From Acidianus hospitalis (GTDB lineage: Archaea; Thermoproteota; Thermoprotei_A; Sulfolobales; Sulfolobaceae), in contig QEFD01000121.1 in assembly GCA_003086435.1 (NCBI GenBank), positions 1 through 9,241 on the forward strand: a stretch of 9,241 bases of DNA. The letters run 5' to 3'. This document shows positions 1 through 6,054 of this stretch, piece by piece (positions within the stretch are counted from its first letter, which is position 1; the number at the start of each line of letters is the position of its first letter). The notes beneath the pieces are model-generated. The model did no database searches and had not been told where the DNA came from. It saw nothing but the letters and a program-made list of their open reading frames with translations. The position numbers and the translations under genes were made by a program.

Positions 1-2587
1 CAATGTATTCACCTTGTTTTACTATACTTTTATCTCCTTTTTTAGTCACTGATATAATATAATCTGAGATCTCCTTAATTTCATCATCGTGAGTAACTAT
101 AATTATTTGAGGAATTATATTCATTGAGTACTTTATAACATTTAATAATTCCTTCTTCCTTTCCTCATCTAAGTGAATTGTAGGCTCATCCATTATCATG
201 AAACCTATCTCATCCATTAAGGATTTAGCTATTGCTATCCTTAAAGCTAAGGCAATAGAGATTCTTTCTCCTCCGCTTAATGATTCTATATCTAAATCAT
301 TTCCAGCAGTGTTATACGCTTTAATTACAACTTTACCTTTCTGCGTTTTTCCTCCAATTTCAAAATTAATAGTAACTCTAGAGAATGATAAGTTGAACAT
401 ATTTAATATATCATTAAGATTATTTTCTATTCTGGATTTGAATATCGATATTATATAGTTTTGCAACCCACTACCGCTAAGTATCTTCCTTAGTTTTTCC
501 ACCTTATTTATTGCATTTTGTAATTTTGGAATTTTATTCAAGTCTTCCACGATCTTATTAAGCTCAGAATTTAGATTTATTAACAGATCTCTGCTTGCAT
601 TTATTTTGCCTTCGATAGTAGATATTTCCTTTTCTACTGCTATCCTCTCATTATTCAAGTCTTCCAATTTCTTATTTAGATTTTCGAATTCTTCTTCATT
701 GAAGTTCAATTGGCGAATTTCTTCTTCAAGCTCAGTAATTTCCTTACTAATTTTTTCCAATTCATTCTTCTCGCTCTCAATTTTTATAAATTCTTCCTTT
801 AGTTTCTCCAATTTATTTTTGTTTTCCTTGTACAGCTTTAGTTTGCCTTCAAATTCTCTTTCATCTCCAATTTTTTCTAATAATCCTTTAATCCTTTTTT
901 TGTAAGTCATCAAGTTCGGCTTTTATTAAGCCTAGTCTATTCTTTTTCTCCTCTAGTGTTCTCTCATCATAATTACTTACCTTTAAGTACTCCTTATACT
1001 TAGGCTCTAGTAATGTTAGCTTTTCTCTAATTTCACTATATTCATTGTAAGATTTCTCTAGCTCTTTAAGTTTAGTTTGAATATCCTGTACTTCTTGCGA
1101 AATTCTAGTGAGGTCTTCGTTAAGTTTCCTTAATTTTGTAAGCTTAGATATTATCTCTAATCTTAAATTACTAAGTTCACCCTTTCTAGCTCTTAATTCT
1201 TCAACTTTTTTCTCTATATCTGAAAGTTTTTTCTCTAAATCCTTTACTTCTGTCTCGGCTTCAATCTTAATTTTTTTCCTATGCTCTTCTGTAAGCTCTC
1301 TGCCACAAACTGGACATCTATTCTCTTTAATATTTTCTAAATTCTTTATAATTTGAATTAATTGTTCTTTCCTTCCTTTAATAGCACCTTTTGAGTTTTG
1401 CAGATTATCTATTTCTTTTTCAATGTTATCTATTTCTTTATTTACATTATCTAAAGAAGGAATACTTCCAAGCGACTTTATTTCGTTTTCTATTTTTTCC
1501 TTTCTCTTTAATTTATCATTTAGTAGGGATTTCAAGGAATTATACTCGTTATAAGCCTCTTCTATTTTTTCCTTTCTTTCTTTTAATTCCTCATATCTTT
1601 TTGCGTCATCTTCTAAGCTATTCTTTTTAGCTAAGTTCTGCTCGTACTCTTCAATTTCTTTTTCTAAGGTATTTAATTGATCCTTTAAGCTCTTTTCAGA
1701 TTTTCTTAACTCATGTAATTCGCTAAGTAAGCTTTCTCCTCCTTCAAGATAACTATTTTCTTCAATTTCTTTTTCTAATTTTTCTTTTTCACTTTTTATT
1801 TTATCATAGTTATCAACATCTTTTTCTACAGATTTTTTTCTTTCAATCAAAGAATAAAGTCTACCAGTTAATTCCAAATATCTATCTCTTTTTCTTTTTA
1901 GTTCATCAAATTTTGCTGAATTATCTTTTATCTCTTTTTCTTTCTAATTTTTTTGATCTTAAGGTCTTCTAATTTTTTCTTGCTCTCTTCAATTTCTTTT
2001 TCTAATTTTTCTTTTTCTATTTTCTTATTTTCATATTCAATTTTTCTATTTTCTAAGTATTTTAGTTCGCTCTCAATTTCTTTCTGAACAGAGTATAGTG
2101 GTCCTGTGGAAGAAGTTAATTTCTCTAAGTTCTCTATTTTTAATATCTTTTTAAGAACATCAGGCAGTTCCTTAAATATATTTTCTATTTCTCCTTGCCT
2201 TATAATTACTGTAGAAAGTAAAATATCCTTATCTAATTTTAATATCTCTTGGATTTTTCTATCTACTTCCTTTCTACCTCGTGCAATGCCTATATTATTT
2301 TTCGCAATAAAATCGTTAGAGCTATTTACTATATCTCTTTTTATTAAGTATAAATTATTACCGTCTCTAATTTCGGTTTGAACTATCCCTGTTGATTTAC
2401 CTTTTTTAACTAAATTTTTTATATTTCCTCTAGAACTTTCTGAAAACAATGAAAATACAATTCCATCTATTATTGATGTTTTGCCAGCTCCATTTTGCCC
2501 AACTATAGCGTTTATACTTCCTTTAAAGTTAATTTCAGAGCTTTCATGGCTTAAAAAATTTTGCAAAAATATTTTTTCAATTTTCAT
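1..2587 (-). CDS. rad50: DNA double-strand break repair ATPase Rad50, 3' end cut by window, two apparent -1 frameshifts
   Basis: Rad50 is the SMC-like ABC ATPase that partners Mre11 at DNA ends. The protein runs through three frames: 2587 to about 1935, about 1935 to about 895, and about 895 to the window edge. With one base added at each junction it reaches about 863 codons, close to the length I recall for Sulfolobus Rad50, so only a few C-terminal codons should be missing. Visible in order: Walker A GQNGAGKT (residues 30-37), Q-loop RQGE (Q131), a long Lys/Glu-rich coiled coil, a CPVC zinc hook near residue 425 (bases 1305-1316), the return coil, the signature LSGGE (near 266-280), Walker B FMIMDEP followed by the D-loop (near 165-205), and the H-loop VTHDD (near 80-100). 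The ATG at 2585-2587 overlaps the repaired mre11 stop as TAATG and is preceded by AGGTG. As deposited, no single frame carries both ATPase lobes. Confidence 0.95.
894..902 (-). other. rad50 frame break 2: A AAA AAG slippery heptamer
   Basis: The upstream frame reads CAA AAA AAG GAT TAA and stops at 888-890. Stepping back one base at the AAG, or adding one A to the seven-A run (plus-strand T at 895-901), continues as GGA TTA AAA GGA TTA TTA. That frame is open to the window edge and carries the signature, Walker B and H-loop motifs of Rad50. A AAA AAG has the X XXY YYZ form of an efficient -1 frameshift site, as in bacterial dnaX. I see no obvious strong stem-loop just downstream. Confidence 0.9.
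1928..1943 (-). other. rad50 frame break 1 in an A-rich Lys/Arg stretch
   Basis: The first rad50 frame ends AGA AAG AAA AAG AGA TAA (stop at 1928-1930). The frame that continues the coiled coil is blocked upstream by a TAG at 1944-1946, so the change of frame must lie within about 1931-1943. One extra A, or a -1 shift at G AAA AAG, gives a continuous coil running through [22 protein letters not shown] into the zinc-hook segment. The A runs here are only 3 and 5 nt long, shorter than those at the other two breaks. Confidence 0.88.
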
Positions 2588-3716
2588 TATTCAACACCTG
2601 CAAATTTTTTAATGATAGTATAAATATCATCTGAATCATAATTATTAATTATTTCTAAAATAAGTTTAGATTCTTCTTCGGTATAGCCAGAATTTTTAAG
2701 ATATGTCATTATAATTTGAGAAATGGTACTATCCTTGGGCAATTCTACATTTTTTCTTCTCCGTAAGTTGTATTATCTTTAGCTATTCTATAAAATTCCG
2801 TTACGCTTTCTAATATTGAAAGCTTTTTGAATAACAAGCTTTTACTCACGGCTTCTCCTTCTAGTATAATATGTAGTATAGGCTTCTTTTTACATTTTGA
2901 AAAAATCTTCATTAAATTGTTAATTTCGTTATCCAAATTTTTTGTATTTATAGTAACAATTTTTTGTGGTCTAATATCAGTATTTATTTTCTGAATTTCA
3001 ATTTCTTTCTTTGACAAATCTATTAAATAACCTCCTTTTCCATCTTTCTCCCATGCTTCTATTTCATCATCTCTAATTATCTCTGGAGAACCTGCTATAC
3101 CTAACTTTCCATCTCCAAGATTTTCTATAGATCTAGAATGAAAATGACCAAATGCATAATAATTAAATCCTTTAGGTAATTCTCCTTCTTCTAACTGCCA
3201 AGCTCCTTCATAAGGCAATTTACTTCTTAGACCTTGATGGAGCATTAAGATATTTCTATCTCCTTCAGGTTTTATTGATGATAATTTTTTAAGTAAAGTT
3301 TCTCTGGCTACTGTAGGTATATGTTTTATCCCGTAAATTCTCAATCTTATATTATCTTTATTTATTTCATAGCCTTTTTCATCACCAGTTAAGAAAACTA
3401 ACAAGTTTAGTGATTCTGCTAAAATTCTTTGGGGATAAATTGCTCCTCTCCTCTTAGGAGTGTCATGATCGCCAGCAATGCCAATAAATGGTATTTTTCC
3501 TTGTATTCTCTTCAAATTATCTATCGCAACCTTCATGGCAGACATTTGGGGATGATAGGTATCAAAGAGATCTCCAGTGTGAATTATTGCGTCTACATGC
3601 TCTTTAATTGCATAATCAATAAGTTGCGTAAATGTTTCATATATGTCCTCTTCTCTGGAGTCAAGATTATACTTTCTTGCACCTAGATGAGTATCAGAAA
3701 TATGAAGAATTTGCAT
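2587..3716 (-). CDS. mre11: DNA double-strand break repair nuclease Mre11, one apparent -1 frameshift near its C-terminus
   Basis: Mre11 is the Mn-dependent exo/endonuclease of the Mre11-Rad50 complex. The ATG at 3714-3716 is preferred over an upstream in-frame start at 3749 because GGTGA (3724-3728) sits 7 nt before it and translation begins directly with the first phosphoesterase motif. Metal-site motifs are SDTH (D8, H10), GDLFD (D49), GDHD (82-85), LHQG (H160) and GHFH (H191, H193). The raw frame stops at 2745-2747 after about 323 residues. Adding one A to the six-A run at 2750-2755 extends it by about 53 residues, beginning NVELPKDSTIS and ending KKFAGVE, to a TAA at 2587-2589 that overlaps the rad50 ATG. 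The repaired length of about 376 residues is near what I recall for Sulfolobus Mre11. The restored tail is where archaeal Mre11 proteins carry the Rad50-binding segment, so the truncated form might not dock on Rad50. Confidence 0.95.
2595..2599 (-). promoter_or_regulatory. Shine-Dalgarno AGGTG for rad50
   Basis: On the minus strand AGGTG lies 7 nt before the rad50 ATG and inside the repaired mre11 3' end. The start overlaps the mre11 stop by one base (TAATG). This fits the archaeal pattern of Shine-Dalgarno use at operon-internal genes, and it means translation of rad50 would normally be coupled to full-length mre11. Confidence 0.7.
2745..2756 (-). other. mre11 frame break at a six-A run
   Basis: The frame reads GAA GAA AAA ATG TAG. 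One extra A, or a -1 step after AAA, gives AAT GTA GAA TTG CCC and stays open to 2587. The restored stop is exactly coupled to the rad50 start (TAATG), which shows this is the real mre11 3' end and not chance open frame. Confidence 0.9.
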
Positions 3717-3723
3717 TATATAT

Positions 3724-3728
3724 TCACC
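3724..3728 (-). promoter_or_regulatory. Shine-Dalgarno GGTGA for mre11
   Basis: GGTGA overlaps the herA stop codon (TGA at 3724-3726) and is 7 nt from the ATG at 3716. It decides the mre11 start and supports co-transcription with herA. Confidence 0.7.
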
Positions 3729-5202
3729 CGAAGTCTGCCAAACTTTCATGCAATTTATCTTCTTCCTCGGCTTTTTCCCATTCCCTCCTCATATCTGGAT
3801 CTGTTCCGCCTAACGTTCCATTGAATAAATCAATTTTAACGAATGCTGGAATTTTAACAAGATTTCCTATTATCAATGCTTCTCCTACTCCTAATGAAGA
3901 AAGTTGCTCCACAAGATCTTCACTCAAGTTATCGCTAGCTTCTAGTACGTATTTCTTATCTGAAGGCTCTACTATTTTTAAAATAATCTTATTTGTCATT
4001 TGACTTAAGATATTTTCATCCAAACCTTTAGGCCTCTGGCTAACTATTATTAATCCAACGCCGAATTTCCTACCTTCCCTTGCAATTCTAGATGCCCAGA
4101 ATTTAGTCAATGTATCATCATTTTTAGATAAAAATACATGCGCCTCTTCTATTACTATAATTACTGGGAATCTTAGACCAGTTCCTTTTCTTCTATATTC
4201 TTTCCTTGCGTCTAGTATTCTTCTCAAATAATGCGATACTATTGCGTCCATTGCGTCTTCGTCCAAAGGACTTATATCGACAACGTTAACACTATGCGTT
4301 TTTAGATTGGAAATTATATCTTTAGAAGTTAGGTCAATAATTCCAGAATATTTATCAGCAAATTCTTCTAGCTTATTCTTAACTTCATCTACTGAGTCTT
4401 TTTTTGCCCCTTTACCTTCTTGATCATCTATCAAATCTTCTAGATCCTTTATAAACGTTTGATTTAATTTCTCAAAGTCAATATCTCCAGATTTAATTTT
4501 CTCTTGAACAGATTTTTGGTATTCCGTGAATGCTCTCCTTATAATCCTATACTGTATAGGAGCATTGCCTCTAATTTCTAACAATGTTGCAAATTCTCTA
4601 GGATTTAAATATAAAGGATTTAATTTTGGCTCTATATTATGTAAAGGATGCATATCGCTTCTGTAATACTCTCCGTGATAATCAAATATTAATACAGATC
4701 CTTTAATATCTGCTATTCTTTGAGAAAGAACGGCCACGGTGTTAGACTTACCGCTCCCTGTAGCAGCAAGTATTGCTAGATGTCTAGCTAACGCTCCGAC
4801 CCTTATATTTACCGGAACATTTGTTCCAATTAATCTGCCTAAGGTAATATCTCCTTCTGAAAAGATCTTCCTTAAATCCTCTTCTTCTGCTAAACTTACC
4901 GGTGTACCTGCGATAGGAGGCAAATCCGGCTGAGAATTTGAATTCAAGTTGTAAAGGAGTTTAACAGTAGCTTTAATATAATGAGGGATCTTGCCATCAA
5001 ATCTATTTAACCTCTCTACAATTCCTACATCTATTGTATTTCCATCTATCATTGGGCTTCCTCTTGTAACGTTTGTAATCAAACCCAGAACTTTTTCGTT
5101 ATCATATTCCATTGTTACGTAAAGACCTAACCTAACGGGTTTAACTGCAAGAATGGTAGCTTGTTGAGGTGTTGCATCACCAATAACGTAACCTATAATC
5201 AT
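3724..5202 (-). CDS. herA: Hexameric DNA helicase/translocase HerA
   Basis: HerA is a FtsK/VirB4-like bipolar DNA pump that works with NurA nuclease and Mre11-Rad50 to resect DNA ends. The 492-residue protein is intact. The first 100 or so residues are a beta-rich region matching the HAS-barrel. Walker A is AATGSGKS (146-153, Lys152), followed by a LIFDYHGEY segment with Asp174 as expected for HerA. A charged helical insert spans about 225-290. Walker B is VIIVIEEAH (347-355). The SRIAREGRKFG stretch (371-381) is a candidate arginine-finger region, followed by the sensor-like VSQRP (387-391). The acidic C-terminal tail fits the C-terminal brace of the family. It is the first gene of the operon: a TATA box about 27 bp upstream implies a leaderless transcript. 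mre11 follows within 7 nt of its stop. The frame contains an uncorrupted seven-A run (4399-4405), unlike the two genes downstream. Confidence 0.96.
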   Translation of the reverse strand: MIIGYVIGDATPQQATILAVKPVRLGLYVTMEYDNEKVLGLITNVTRGSPMIDGNTIDVGIVERLNRFDGKIPHYIKATVKLLYNLNSNSQPDLPPIAGTPVSLAEEEDLRKIFSEGDITLGRLIGTNVPVNIRVGALARHLAILAATGSGKSNTVAVLSQRIADIKGSVLIFDYHGEYYRSDMHPLHNIEPKLNPLYLNPREFATLLEIRGNAPIQYRIIRRAFTEYQKSVQEKIKSGDIDFEKLNQTFIKDLEDLIDDQEGKGAKKDSVDEVKNKLEEFADKYSGIIDLTSKDIISNLKTHSVNVVDISPLDEDAMDAIVSHYLRRILDARKEYRRKGTGLRFPVIIVIEEAHVFLSKNDDTLTKFWASRIAREGRKFGVGLIIVSQRPKGLDENILSQMTNKIILKIVEPSDKKYVLEASDNLSEDLVEQLSSLGVGEALIIGNLVKIPAFVKIDLFNGTLGGTDPDMRREWEKAEEEDKLHESLADFG

Positions 5203-5225
5203 TACATAAAAATACGATAGTTACA

Positions 5226-5233
5226 TATATAAA
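5226..5233 (-). promoter_or_regulatory. TATA box of the herA-mre11-rad50 operon
   Basis: The minus strand reads TTTATATA here, centred about 27 bp from the herA ATG at 5202. That is the usual spacing from TATA to transcription start in Archaea, so the mRNA should begin at or next to the ATG. No Shine-Dalgarno is present. The box separates this operon from the rubrerythrin-like gene just upstream on the same strand. Confidence 0.7.
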
Positions 5234-5243
5234 CTATACGAAG

Positions 5244-5273
5244 GAGAAAAAGGTAATACAAAAAATAAAAAGC
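5244..5273 (-). terminator. T-rich terminator after the rubrerythrin-like gene
   Basis: Directly after the TAA at 5274-5276 the minus strand holds several runs of 5-6 T within 30 nt, with no hairpin. This is the usual form of intrinsic termination in crenarchaea. Confidence 0.5.
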
Positions 5274-5822
5274 TTATAAGGCTTTTGCAACTTTCTTAGC
5301 CGTTTCTGCTATTTGCTTCTCTTGTTCTGCATATGCGCAGAGCATTGCTTCTATGTCTGCATGTCCTTCTTCTTTTGCTTTCATTGCAACATCATTGTAC
5401 TCTGAAACATGCTCCATATCTTCTTCTCTAGCAAAGTCGCTTAGCATTGCTAATACCTTTGCTGTACTCTCAGCTATATCTTTCTCTTGTTCAGCATATG
5501 AACATAACATCTTTTCTACATCTAGATGTCCTTCTTCTTTTGCTTTCATTGCAACATTATCGTATTCTGCTACATGTTCCTGGTCTTCTTCCTTTACAAA
5601 TTCTCCAAGAAGTTTTGTTACGTCTGCATTCTGTAATAGTTTTTCAAATATGCCCATAGCATGTCCATACTCTACTCTTGCTTTTTCTCTCAGAAGTCTT
5701 GCCTCTTCCTTTCTTCCTAATGCCTCTAATTTATCTGCCAAGAATGTTAGGGTTAAATAGTCTTCTGCGTTTGCCTTAAATAGTTCCTTTAATCCCATTT
5801 CGGTCTCCTTTCCAAGAGCCAT
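5274..5822 (-). CDS. Rubrerythrin-like (ferritin-like) helical protein with tandemly duplicated C-terminal hairpin
   Basis: This is a soluble, Glu/Ala/Lys-rich, all-helical protein of 182 residues with no signal peptide, membrane segment or rubredoxin-type Cys pairs. Residues 14-62 match the first helix pair of rubrerythrins: a Glu in the first helix (E20, in KANAED) and an ExxH pair (E51, H54) in the second. Residues 76-130 resemble the second helix pair, and residues 131-182 repeat it with about 70% identity. In both later copies E-H-x2-E survives (E82/H83/E86 and E137/H138/E141), but the expected second ExxH has become EQEK, so the di-iron ligand set looks incomplete. Each copy has one Cys (C107, C162) in the context MLC-x-YAEQEK. 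A role in iron or peroxide handling is inferred from the fold only. The protein might instead be a non-enzymatic helical scaffold. It has its own promoter and terminator. Confidence 0.75.
   Translation of the reverse strand: MALGKETEMGLKELFKANAEDYLTLTFLADKLEALGRKEEARLLREKARVEYGHAMGIFEKLLQNADVTKLLGEFVKEEDQEHVAEYDNVAMKAKEEGHLDVEKMLCSYAEQEKDIAESTAKVLAMLSDFAREEDMEHVSEYNDVAMKAKEEGHADIEAMLCAYAEQEKQIAETAKKVAKAL
5277..5597 (-). repeat. Intragenic 165-bp tandem duplication (two copies)
   Basis: Copy 1 is about 5433-5597 (residues 76-130) and copy 2 about 5277-5432 (residues 131-182). Over the first 48 aligned residues I count 34 identities, with no gaps. Blocks such as VAMKAKEEGH and YAEQEK are identical in protein and nearly identical in DNA. 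The first hairpin (residues 14-62) is a more distant third copy with the same helix-turn-helix spacing. Confidence 0.85.
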
Positions 5823-5854
5823 TTAGGACCACTGAAATATTATAAAAGAAGAAG

Positions 5855-5862
5855 GTTATAAA
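5855..5862 (-). promoter_or_regulatory. TATA box of the rubrerythrin-like gene
   Basis: The minus strand reads TTTATAAC, centred about 36 bp before the ATG at 5822. This predicts a start site near 5832 and a leader of about 10 nt. No GGTG motif is visible in that leader. Confidence 0.5.
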
Positions 5863-5939
5863 CTTTAATTAAAATGCCTAAATAATACAGCTAACATAAT
5901 ATTACATACTTGCAACTAGCTTGAAAGAAAGAGGTAACA

Positions 5940-5948
5940 TTAATTAGT
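5940..5948 (+). promoter_or_regulatory. Possible TATA element for the C/D box sRNA
   Basis: TTAATTAGT lies about 25 bp upstream of the expected RNA 5' end near 5969. It is a weak match, and the T/A-rich TTTAAAT at 5962-5968 is too close to the C box to serve as the TATA box. This rests on position alone. Confidence 0.25.
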
Positions 5949-5968
5949 ATGAAATAAAGTATTTAAAT

Positions 5969-6025
5969 GATAATGATGATTGACTTCAATGCTGAGTAGT
6001 GAAGAAGTAACCCGAAACTGAAAGT
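5969..6025 (+). ncRNA. C/D box 2'-O-methylation guide sRNA
   Basis: This stretch has all four boxes at canonical archaeal spacing: C box ATGATGA (5973-5979), 12-nt guide TTGACTTCAATG (5980-5991), D' box CTGA (5992-5995), 3-nt spacer, C' box GTGAAGA (5999-6005, one mismatch to RTGATGA), 12-nt guide AGTAACCCGAAA (6006-6017) and D box CTGA (6018-6021). Such RNAs bind L7Ae, Nop5 and fibrillarin and direct methylation of the target base paired to the fifth nucleotide upstream of D or D'. By that rule both guides specify a G, within TTTCGGGTTACT (D guide) and CATTGAAGTCAA (D' guide). I could not assign these to a position in rRNA or tRNA. It lies in the gap before the nnr gene, 33 nt from its ATG. 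Outer ends are approximate. Confidence 0.85.
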
Positions 6026-6032
6026 TAATTTT
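6025..6032 (+). promoter_or_regulatory. Weak TATA-like element before nnr
   Basis: TTAATTTT is centred about 26 bp from the ATG at 6055 and would give a leaderless transcript. No Shine-Dalgarno precedes the gene. The element sits at the 3' edge of the C/D sRNA, so co-transcription with the sRNA is also possible. Confidence 0.3.
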
Positions 6033-6054
6033 CTCGGAAGCGAATTTTACATTC

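Noticed and set aside
80..100. ATGATGA C-box-like sequences within rad50 and mre11 (minus strand, also near 3069)
   Set aside because: They encode Asp-Asp-Glu in conserved protein segments, and I did not find a correctly spaced set of D', C' and D boxes with them.
198..905. Plus-strand open frames of 86 and 99 codons opposite rad50
   Set aside because: They are shadows of the rad50 C-terminal coding strand, with low-complexity Ser/Phe/Leu-rich translations produced by the reverse complement of Lys/Glu-rich coiled coil.
888..1877. A separate 329-residue coiled-coil gene starting at TTG 1877
   Set aside because: The same frame extends upstream to about 1943 with coiled-coil sequence that joins the first rad50 segment, and it carries the Rad50 zinc hook. 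It is the middle of rad50, not an independent gene.
3717..3749. Upstream mre11 start at 3749 adding 11 residues
   Set aside because: The extra residues are read from the herA 3' end and precede the invariant N-terminal phosphoesterase motif. The ATG at 3716 has a well-spaced GGTGA.
5353..5760. 135- and 70-codon plus-strand open frames opposite the rubrerythrin-like gene
   Set aside because: They arise from the reverse complement of a Glu/Ala/Lys-rich helical gene with an internal repeat, and the translations are Ser/Leu-rich low complexity.
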